From DATKMG01 sp035541995 (GTDB lineage: Bacteria > Acidobacteriota > Terriglobia > Versatilivoradales > Versatilivoraceae), in the NCBI GenBank assembly GCA_035541995.1, contig DATKMG010000026.1, positions 1 through 8,218 of the forward strand: a DNA stretch of 8,218 nucleotides, in the 5' to 3' direction. This document shows positions 1 through 5,533 of the stretch, one piece after another. A model generated the notes under the pieces. It did no database searches and had not been told where the DNA came from. It saw only the letters and a program-made list of their open reading frames with translations. The position numbers and the translations under genes were made by a program. The stretch's first letter is position 1. The number at the start of each line of letters is the position of its first letter.

Positions 1-3000
1 CCGTCACCGGGCCTGATTCTTCCAACTGCGGGGGTACAAAAGACCCGTCTGAATTTGCCTGGTCATTGACCACCCCATAAGCAAAATAGGGGGCCGTACC
101 GCTCTTCCGTGCTACACGAACATAACCGTTTTGAAGAGACAAGCCAAGAAGAGACAAGCCGGGGGAAGAGAGCACCTCGGAAATCTGATAGAAGCCCCCC
201 GGAGACAGAGTAATATCAGGAAGTGGCAATGAGAAGGAACTATCCCCCGAATAAACCGTCACTTCCAACGTGATGGTGCCGTCTGATGAAGAACCCAGGT
301 TTTGAAAGGCCACGTTTGACCGATCAGTAGCATTTTGACGCAATCCACAAAGGTAAGCCGGGCCACTCAGTGCACCCGACTTGGTGATGCCTGGATAAGC
401 CAACCCGGCGCGTCCGTTCCCGACAGCCGTGGTAGTCCGCACTGTGACAGCAGCATCTGAAGGAGAAGATATCTCAGAGAACGTGACCAAAAGCGTTCCG
501 CCTCGGTTCCCTGATTCTGGGATGGGCACACCGAGCGATTTCAAGTAACTGATGGCATCGGGGACAATCCGTTGCTGGCCTGCTGGAAGAGAAGTGACGG
601 CATTGCCACCTCCACCTCCAAATGCACCGATGTAGTCAAAATTCACCACGGCGTCGCTGGGACCACGATTGGTGAGAGTGAGCTCGGAGGTGTAGAAGGA
701 GTTGTTCAGGCCCGCTGCCGACAACACCACCGGGACAAACAAGGCGGCTTCCGCCCCCGTGGCTGTGCCGGATTGTGAGACTGTAAGCATCTGCCCGGCC
801 AGACTCACGGTTCCGGTCCTTGAGGCCGCGTCCGAATTCGCGGCCACTGTATAACCAACACTCCCGTTTCCTGAACCGAATGTGCCTGAATTAACCGTGA
901 TCCAGGGGACGTTACTGATGGCGACCCAACTGCAACCCGTGCTGGAGGCCGTCACAGTTACGGCATTACTTCCTCCGTCGGTGCCAATCGACTGGCGAGT
1001 CGGTGCGATTGTGAAGCTGCAGCCGGCGGGTGATCCTGCCTGAGTTATGGTGAAGGTTTGCCCCGCTACAGTGAGTATTCCGGTGCGGAGATTTGTCGAC
1101 GAGTTACTGGAAACCGAGAAATAAACCATCCCGTTGCCGTTCCCACTTGTACCAGAAGAAACAGTTACCCAAGCAACGTTACTGGAAGCTGTCCAACTGC
1201 AACCTACGGAGGCATTGACTGTCACGCTGCCGGTTCCGCCGGAAGAATCAAATACTTGAGAAGTCTGAGAAATTGAGAAATTGCAGCCAACGATTGAGAA
1301 TGGGCGATCGCTCTGATCTGAGGTGTCCCCCCCTACCTCACTGATCTTTATCAAGCACCTGGAAGACAGCGTTGAGGGCATCGCCCAGGAATAGCTGCCG
1401 GTGTTGGAGACCGATTTTTCGAGAGTCGAATAAGTGGTGCCCCCGTCGATCGAGAACTCAATTCTCACGTTTCCTATTGGACCTTCAGTCCTCCAAGAAA
1501 TGTTTTGTGAAGAGCCCGTAAGCCAGTTCTCGCCTCCGTTAGGTGAGGTGACCGAGATGCTGGGCTTGAGCATGATCGAGAAGACCCCGCGTCCATCCGT
1601 GCCCGCATAGAGATTGCTGAGGTCGAACGGATTGATGACCAAGGCAGTTACCTCCAGATGTTCGATACCTGGATTCCAGCGGGCCCAGTTGTTACCCCGA
1701 TTGACGCTACGGAAAAACCCGTCCTCAGTCCCCGCATAAATGATGTGAGAATATGTGGGATCAACCGTCAAAGCTGAGACATTTCCCGTCAGCCCGTCAT
1801 CGAATTCAGTCCAGCTCTTCCCGCCGTCATCACTCCTGAACACTCCGAAAGTCCCGGCATAGATCGTTGGATGATCGGAAGCACCGATTACCAGGCTGCG
1901 AACAGCTGAAGTGCCGATGCCTGCCGAACTTTCATTCCAGTTGATTCCCCCATCCACGCTTTTGAAAACGCCTCGGGAGGTTCCAGCGTAAAGGATGTCG
2001 GGATTTGTGGAATCAATCGTCAAAGCGTTCACTTGACGATTACTCAGCCCTGTGCTGGCGGCCGTCCAACTGGCACCCCCATCCGTACTCTTGAATACCC
2101 CTTGAGCGTGTCCGCCGGCATAAACGTTTTTGGGATTGAGAGGATCCACAGCCAGGGCTCGAATATACAAGTCAGTTAGACCCATATTGCTGGAACTCCA
2201 GTGAGCACCCTTATCGGTGCTTTTATTGACCCCGTTTCCAGCTGTCCCGGCATACACGTTGTGCGGATCTAAGGGATCGAAAACCAGCGTGTAAAGGTCG
2301 GGATTGTCCAACCCAGAGCAGGAGGAACTCCAGGCTGCACCTCCATTCGGGCTACTGAAAAGACAATCTCCACGAGTGGCTGCATACAATGTACCGGGTG
2401 TTGTTGGGGGCATCGCTAACGCGGAGACTATCAGGTCTACTAATCCCGAATTGATACGGCTCCAATCAGCCGCTCCATTGCTGCTTTTGGCCATTCCCTG
2501 GCTAACCGCTGCATAGACCGTGTGCGGATCGACTGGATCGATCGCCAGCACGGTACACCCCTGTTCATCTAAGCCTTGACTTTGCAGTACCCAATTGGCC
2601 CCTCCGTCGGTACTCTTGAAGACACCTGCGGGAGTCCCTGCGTAGATCGTGTTGGGTACGGAGAAGTCCACGGCCAAAGTTCTTACATTACGATTACTCA
2701 ATCCATCTGTTAATTGGTTCCAGTTATCCCCCCCGTCAGTACTCTTGAATACTCCTTTCCCATCAGTTCCAGCATAAATAATTGTTCTGTTGACTGGATC
2801 GACGATCAGTGCATTCCTGGAAATTGACGTCAAGCTCGATTTCGCTTGGGTCCAATTTGTCCCTCCATTTGTGCTCCGATAGACCACACCTGCCGAGGTC
2901 TCCGCGTAAAGGGACTTCGAGTCCGAAGGAGCAATCGCCAGACCCCAGATCTCTTGATTCCGAAGAGGCTCCAGAAGATGCCAACTACCCGCCTTGTCAC

Positions 3001-3505
3001 TGGTTTTAAACACACCACAAGTCGTCCCGGCGTAAAGAATATCTGAATCCGAACCATCGAGCGCCAATGTGTTCAGGTTAAGGACAGGGCAATCCAGTCC
3101 AATGTTTGCGATTTGCCACGAGTCCCCTCCGTCGTTACTCTTAAAGATCCCTCCATTGAATGCTCCGGCAAAGACTAAGTCGGAATCATCTGGGTCAACT
3201 ACTACAGCCATCACATTCTGCGCTGTCTGAGAAGTACTGACCCAGCTTTGGCCACCGTCGAGACTCTTCTGCACTCCTCCATAAGCAGTCCCAACATATA
3301 AGATATTGTGGCTGCTGCGACTGATGGCAATTGCAGAAACGTGGGAAACCTCCGGACCAGCTTTGCGCCAGGCGTTTGTCTCGGCTTGAAGATCTGCAAT
3401 GGTCAGCAGAAAAGGAGAGGCAAAAAGTGCCAGTTTGATTAGATACGCAGTGATCATCAAGACTAAAAACAACCGTGGATTGTTGCTACTTTTCATGAAT
3501 CTCAT
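1..3505 (-). CDS. Large secreted multidomain protein: 14-repeat beta-propeller (BNR/Asp-box), Ig-like module, two BACON domains, duplicated C-terminal module (3' end outside window)
   Basis: The frame is open for 1168 codons and runs off the window with no stop, so the C-terminus is missing. The start is ATG at 3505: an in-frame TGA lies four codons upstream (3515-3517) and a GAGAGGGG ribosome site sits between them. ATG at 3496 (residue 4) is the alternative. Residues 1-11 are basic/polar and 12-37 hydrophobic, with likely signal-peptidase cleavage near LQA-ET (about residue 41). Residues 46-645 hold 14 repeats of the type LYAGT-x-GVFKSTDGG-xx-W. Residues 648-738 are an Ig-like module of the Kre9/KNH (Ser-Thr-rich) kind, beginning ISVTSPNGGENW. 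BACON domains span about 740-822 and 828-911. Residues 920-1161 look like two diverged copies of an uncharacterised beta-rich module. Propellers and BACON domains usually bind glycans or proteins, so an extracellular binding or adhesion role is inferred. No catalytic site is identifiable and the function is unknown. It follows the translation operon across a 311-bp gap and is probably transcribed separately. Confidence 0.94.
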   Translation of the reverse strand, partial: MRFMKSSNNPRLFLVLMITAYLIKLALFASPFLLTIADLQAETNAWRKAGPEVSHVSAIAISRSSHNILYVGTAYGGVQKSLDGGQSWVSTSQTAQNVMAVVVDPDDSDLVFAGAFNGGIFKSNDGGDSWQIANIGLDCPVLNLNTLALDGSDSDILYAGTTCGVFKTSDKAGSWHLLEPLRNQEIWGLAIAPSDSKSLYAETSAGVVYRSTNGGTNWTQAKSSLTSISRNALIVDPVNRTIIYAGTDGKGVFKSTDGGDNWNQLTDGLSNRNVRTLAVDFSVPNTIYAGTPAGVFKSTDGGANWVLQSQGLDEQGCTVLAIDPVDPHTVYAAVSQGMAKSSNGAADWSRINSGLVDLIVSALAMPPTTPGTLYAATRGDCLFSSPNGGAAWSSSCSGLDNPDLYTLVFDPLDPHNVYAGTAGNGVNKSTDKGAHWSSSNMGLTDLYIRALAVDPLNPKNVYAGGHAQGVFKSTDGGASWTAASTGLSNRQVNALTIDSTNPDILYAGTSRGVFKSVDGGINWNESSAGIGTSAVRSLVIGASDHPTIYAGTFGVFRSDDGGKSWTEFDDGLTGNVSALTVDPTYSHIIYAGTEDGFFRSVNRGNNWARWNPGIEHLEVTALVINPFDLSNLYAGTDGRGVFSIMLKPSISVTSPNGGENWLTGSSQNISWRTEGPIGNVRIEFSIDGGTTYSTLEKSVSNTGSYSWAMPSTLSSRCLIKISEVGGDTSDQSDRPFSIVGCNFSISQTSQVFDSSGGTGSVTVNASVGCSWTASSNVAWVTVSSGTSGNGNGMVYFSVSSNSSTNLRTGILTVAGQTFTITQAGSPAGCSFTIAPTRQSIGTDGGSNAVTVTASSTGCSWVAISNVPWITVNSGTFGSGNGSVGYTVAANSDAASRTGTVSLAGQMLTVSQSGTATGAEAALFVPVVLSAAGLNNSFYTSELTLTNRGPSDAVVNFDYIGAFGGGGGNAVTSLPAGQQRIVPDAISYLKSLGVPIPESGNRGGTLLVTFSEISSPSDAAVTVRTTTAVGNGRAGLAYPGITKSGALSGPAYLCGLRQNATDRSNVAFQNLGSSSDGTITLEVTVYSGDSSFSLPLPDITLSPGGFYQISEVLSSPGLSLLGLSLQNGYVRVARKSGTAPYFAYGVVNDQANSDGSFVPPQLEESGPVT
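23..748 (-). repeat. Two diverged copies of an uncharacterised C-terminal beta-rich module
   Basis: Residues about 920-1040 and 1048-1161 can be lined up by eye. The first has S-E-L-T-L-T-N-R-G-P-S-D, then L-P-A-G-Q-Q-R-I-V-P, then G-G-T-L-L-V-T-F and G-R-A-G-L-A-Y. The second has S-N-V-A-F-Q-N-L-G-S-S-S-D, then L-S-P-G-G-F-Y-Q-I-S, then N-G-Y-V-R-V-A and A-P-Y-F-A-Y-G. The second copy closes with DGSFVPP, which resembles the FVPVV that opens the first, so more copies may follow beyond the window. I do not recognise a named family. The duplication is an inference from low but colinear similarity. Confidence 0.55.
773..1288 (-). repeat. Tandem BACON domains of the secreted protein
   Basis: Two consecutive copies of about 83 residues lie at residues 740-822 and 828-911. 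Each opens with GC-x-F-S/T-I, continues through a Gly/Ser-rich strand to GCSW, then W-V/I-T-V, a G-N-G turn, an R-T-G-T/I segment and a closing G-Q-x-x-T-I/V-S/T-Q. This is the BACON signature. Each copy has two cysteines (C741/C769 and C829/C858) at equivalent places, suggesting one disulfide per domain outside the cytoplasm. BACON domains are generally seen as carbohydrate- or mucin-binding or as spacers in secreted proteins. Which role applies here cannot be told from sequence. Confidence 0.88.
1571..3370 (-). repeat. Fourteen tandem beta-propeller blade repeats (BNR/Asp-box type) within the secreted protein
   Basis: Each repeat begins at a conserved Trp: residues 46, 88, 130, 175, 218, 262, 305, 348, 392, 436, 480, 523, 565 and 607 of the protein. 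Spacing is 42-45 residues. The consensus is W, a variable turn, G-L, V-x-x-L-A-I-D-P, then L/V-Y-A-G-T-x-x-G-V-F-K-S-T-D-G-G. The S/T-x-D-G-G-x-x-W piece is the classic Asp-box. Boxes after units 7-9 and unit 13 are degenerate (NGAADW, NGGAAW, DKGAHW, NRGNNW), and unit 14 ends at GVFSIM without a box. Fourteen units would fit two seven-bladed propellers in tandem, an arrangement known from GH74 enzymes and sortilin-like/YCF48-like relatives. That folding is inferred. Cysteine pairs C138/C163 and C381/C396 could form disulfides, which would suit an exported protein. Confidence 0.9.
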
Positions 3506-3508
3506 GAT

Positions 3509-3516
3509 CCCCTCTC
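3509..3516 (-). promoter_or_regulatory. Ribosome binding site of the secreted-protein gene
   Basis: The minus strand reads GAGAGGGG followed by ATC and the ATG at 3505. Pairing through GAGG leaves a spacer of about five bases to ATG 3505, against about fourteen to the alternative ATG at 3496. It therefore supports the upstream start. The preceding in-frame TGA overlaps this site, so no longer N-terminus is possible in this frame. Confidence 0.65.
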
Positions 3517-3586
3517 ATCATAAGGACACAGTCAATCGTTCGAGTAAACGGATGAAAGGCCCTAAGAATGGTTATTCAATGACTTG

Positions 3587-3607
3587 AAAAAGCAGAGTAA
3601 TCTGCTT
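3587..3607 (-). terminator. Possible intrinsic terminator of the translation operon
   Basis: On the minus strand AAGCAGA, loop TTAC, TCTGCTT forms a perfect seven-bp stem. The final TT continues into TTTC, giving a run of five T. It lies about 210 bases after the truB stop and 80 bases before the next start. The stem has only three G-C pairs, so it is weak. On the plus strand the same palindrome is not followed by T, which favours minus-strand use. Confidence 0.35.
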
Positions 3608-3816
3608 GTCGGGCGGAAACGAGACCATCCCTTACGAATATGATCACCCACTCAGCCACAAACCCTACGCAGCTCGGGTCATCTGTTTGCTTTGTCTTCG
3701 GGCGCGGAAGTGCTGCTAACAGGCAGGTACAACAACCAGCATCGACATCGAAGAAATAGTATCGAATTGTGGCCAAAAGTCAAAGGAGATTGTTGACGGT
3801 CCAGGGTCTCGAAAAG

Positions 3817-4755
3817 TCACCCTATTCTCTCGAGGACCACTCGCGGATGGAGGTGAAGTTCCATGACTCTTTCATGGGGGATGTTGCTGATCAGGGCTTG
3901 GACTTCCGCCAGACCGAGCAAGTCCCTTCGCTCCGAGAAAATCCGGACAAGGCTCCCCCTCTCGCCTCCCAAGTCTGATGACTCAATCACCAGATCACGA
4001 CCATGAGCGAAAGCTCTGGCTGTTTCATTCCCAACAGTCAGTTCCGGAAGCTCATTTAGAACCTGGCTTATGGGGATCATCCGGTCCATGATCACGGTTA
4101 CCCCCTGTGAACGGAGTGTCTCCAAACTAACCGCCCGTTCCAAGCCAAACTCCCCCGACACGAGTCGCCTCAAGCTTGCCAAGTAAGCGCCACACCCTAA
4201 TCTCTTACCGATATCATGGGCAACCGAGCGGACGTAGGTTCCGGCAGAACAATGTATCTCCAAATGGATCAGTTCGGGGGAGAGTTTTTGTAGCTGTAGT
4301 TTGCGGATCCAGACCTTTTGCGCATCCAGTTCTGGGGTCTTTCCTTGTCTGGCCAACTGATATGCTCGAACCCCACGGACTTTTTTGGCAGAAAAGGGCG
4401 GGGGCGCCTGCCAGTGTTCTCCCAGCATTTCTGAACAGATCTCATCAAGTTGCGTCTGGCTAAAGCAAGGGGTTGTCCCAATCGAAGTTGGTTCTCCCTC
4501 CCGATCATAAGTACTAGTTGAATGGCCGAGCTGAATAGTGCCGAGGTAGACTTTCGCCCCTTCTTTGAGGAACTGGATCAATCGGGTTGCCCTGCCAAAG
4601 GCCAAGGGTAAAACCCCAGTGGCCAGAGGATCTAACGTCCCCAGATGACCCACTCGACGGAGCTTCATCAGTCGCCTAACGCATACCACCACATCATGTG
4701 AGGTGAGACCTTCTGGCTTATCAATAACCAGGAATCCATACTCGGGACTATTCAT
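3817..4755 (-). CDS. truB: tRNA pseudouridine-55 synthase TruB
   Basis: TruB converts uridine 55 in the T-loop of tRNAs to pseudouridine. The protein has 312 residues from ATG 4755, close to the usual length (about 314 in E. coli). The N-terminus GFLVIDKPEGLTSHDVV is typical. The catalytic motif GHLGTLDPLATGVLPL follows, with the nucleophile Asp at residue 42. A Y-L-G-T strand carries the conserved active-site Tyr at residue 69. SAGTYVRS and LGCGAYLASLRR, near residues 171-197, form the remaining core motifs. Residues from about 231 on look like a TruB C-terminal/PUA-like RNA-binding domain. An in-frame TTG at 4764 would add three residues. Neither start has a clear Shine-Dalgarno, and ATG 4755 is preferred for codon type and family fit. 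It starts 33 bases after the rbfA stop (24 from the TTG) and is the last gene of the translation operon seen here. Confidence 0.97.
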   Translation of the reverse strand: MNSPEYGFLVIDKPEGLTSHDVVVCVRRLMKLRRVGHLGTLDPLATGVLPLAFGRATRLIQFLKEGAKVYLGTIQLGHSTSTYDREGEPTSIGTTPCFSQTQLDEICSEMLGEHWQAPPPFSAKKVRGVRAYQLARQGKTPELDAQKVWIRKLQLQKLSPELIHLEIHCSAGTYVRSVAHDIGKRLGCGAYLASLRRLVSGEFGLERAVSLETLRSQGVTVIMDRMIPISQVLNELPELTVGNETARAFAHGRDLVIESSDLGGERGSLVRIFSERRDLLGLAEVQALISNIPHERVMELHLHPRVVLERIG

Positions 4756-4788
4756 GAGGGACAATTGATTCAGGATGCTGACGAACGG

Positions 4789-5169
4789 TTAGTTCTCTTC
4801 GTCTTCCTTGGTGAGGTCAGCGGAGTGCTTAAGCTGCTGGAGGAGTTCCTCGATTCGGGCGCCATACTCGATTGATGAATCGTAAACAAATGTCAGCTCT
4901 GGAGTGTTCTTCAAGCGCAACTCCAGGCCGATCTGATGGCGGATATGAGCAGCAGCACTATTCAGCCCCTGTAGACTCTTTCGACGATCTTCTTCGTTGC
5001 CCAGTACACTGACGAAAACTCGGGCCTGCTTCAAATCCGGACTCATCTTGACACCGGTCACCGTCGTCATGCCGATACGGGGGTCCCGCAACTCACGGAT
5101 GATGAGCGTACTAATCCGGAGTCGAATCATTTCCCCCACTCGTTCAGACCGCCTGTCTTGCCGTTTCAT
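4789..5169 (-). CDS. rbfA: 30S ribosome-binding factor RbfA
   Basis: RbfA binds the 30S subunit during late maturation, near helix 1 and the 16S 5' end, and is needed for growth in the cold in model bacteria. The 126-residue product matches the family: an N-terminal helix R-x-x-R-V-G-E-M-I, then DPRIGMTTVTGV, a strand with SPDLKQARVFVSVLG, a helix ending in LELRLKNTPEL, and the D-S-S-I-E-Y-G segment before the last helix. Together these form the KH-like fold. The tail is acidic (KEDEEN). The start ATG overlaps the TGA of the preceding DUF503 gene (ATGA). No Shine-Dalgarno is visible, so translational coupling is likely. Confidence 0.96.
   Translation of the reverse strand: MKRQDRRSERVGEMIRLRISTLIIRELRDPRIGMTTVTGVKMSPDLKQARVFVSVLGNEEDRRKSLQGLNSAAAHIRHQIGLELRLKNTPELTFVYDSSIEYGARIEELLQQLKHSADLTKEDEEN
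5166..5169 (-). promoter_or_regulatory. ATGA stop/start overlap coupling ylxP and rbfA
   Basis: The minus strand reads TTATGAAACGG. TGA ends the DUF503 frame and the ATG sharing two of its bases starts rbfA. The sequence just upstream (CCAGATTGAATACTT) has no purine-rich ribosome site, so reinitiation by the same ribosome is the likely way rbfA is translated. Confidence 0.75.
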
Positions 5170-5444
5170 AAGTATTCAATCTGGTAGTTCGCCAGATTCC
5201 TCTCCAGAATTTCCTCGGATGCCCGCAAGACGGAATTGAGCGTTTGCTCAAGAATCCTGGGATCGGATGCAACGGAAACCACTCCCAGAGTTGAACGCTG
5301 CCAGAGGTTCTGGTGTTCACACTCAGCCACCGAGACATTGAACTTACGCAAACGGTCTTTGAGGCTCCGCACAACCATCCGTTTGTCTTTCAGAGACTGA
5401 GAATCGGAGATGAAGATCTCGAGAGTAAGAAGGCCGATATTCAT
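5166..5444 (-). CDS. ylxP: DUF503 family protein, YlxP-like
   Basis: This small protein of unknown biochemical function is found between infB and rbfA in many bacteria, as ylxP is in Bacillus. From ATG 5444 it has 92 residues, normal for DUF503. It shows the family pattern: MNIGLLTLEIFI, then S-L-K-D-K-R and V-R-S-L-K-D-R-L-R-K, then FNVSVAE, H-Q-N-L-W-Q-R-S and L-G-V-V-S-V-A, ending in the helix and Y-Q-I-E-Y-L strand. A ferredoxin-like fold is known for the family. A GTG at 5483 would add 13 residues (TPAWPVAST...) and has an AAGG four bases upstream. The added residues do not look like family sequence, so 5444 is preferred. The position suggests a role around ribosome assembly or initiation, by association only. 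Confidence 0.92.
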   Translation of the reverse strand: MNIGLLTLEIFISDSQSLKDKRMVVRSLKDRLRKFNVSVAECEHQNLWQRSTLGVVSVASDPRILEQTLNSVLRASEEILERNLANYQIEYL

Positions 5445-5533
5445 CGGTGTCAAGGTGCTGGCCACAGGCCATGCCGGGGTCACCTAACCTTGTTCGGCAA
5501 GCAGGATCGCCTTCATCCGGAAATGTGCAAGTG

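Larger units (their letters stand above)
3506..3816. other. Intergenic spacer between truB and the secreted-protein gene
   Basis: This stretch of 311 bases has no gene I can support. Open frames on either strand here are short (under about 70 codons), have no recognisable motif, and extend into flanking genes or lack a start context. The only structured elements seen are the stem-loop with T-tract at 3587-3607 and the ribosome site at 3509-3516. A promoter for the downstream gene should lie here, but no well-spaced -35/-10 pair stands out. ribF, rpsO and pnp, frequent neighbours of truB, are absent. Confidence 0.8.

Noticed and set aside
1571..3370. GH74 xyloglucanase identity for the propeller
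   Set aside because: The repeat geometry is similar, but the typical GH74 N-terminal sequence and the catalytic Asp context are not recognisable. A generic BNR/YCF48-like propeller is safer.
1571..3370. Repeated DNA as a possible CRISPR or tandem non-coding array
   Set aside because: The period of about 130 bases follows protein blades in one open frame, and the repeats are diverged. There are no direct repeats of 23-47 bases with unique spacers.
3515..3540. Promoter-like TTGACT and TATGAT just before the secreted-protein gene
   Set aside because: The two hexamers are only about seven bases apart, and the TATGAT overlaps the ribosome site region. A usable 16-18 base spacing is not found.
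3525..3550. GTTCGAGT resembling a tRNA T-loop on the plus strand
   Set aside because: The flanking five-base arms do not pair, and no acceptor or anticodon stem can be built around it.
3576..3776. A 66-codon minus-strand open frame in the truB spacer
   Set aside because: No recognisable motif and an ordinary length for chance. It contains the stem-loop at 3587-3607 and shows no ribosome site.
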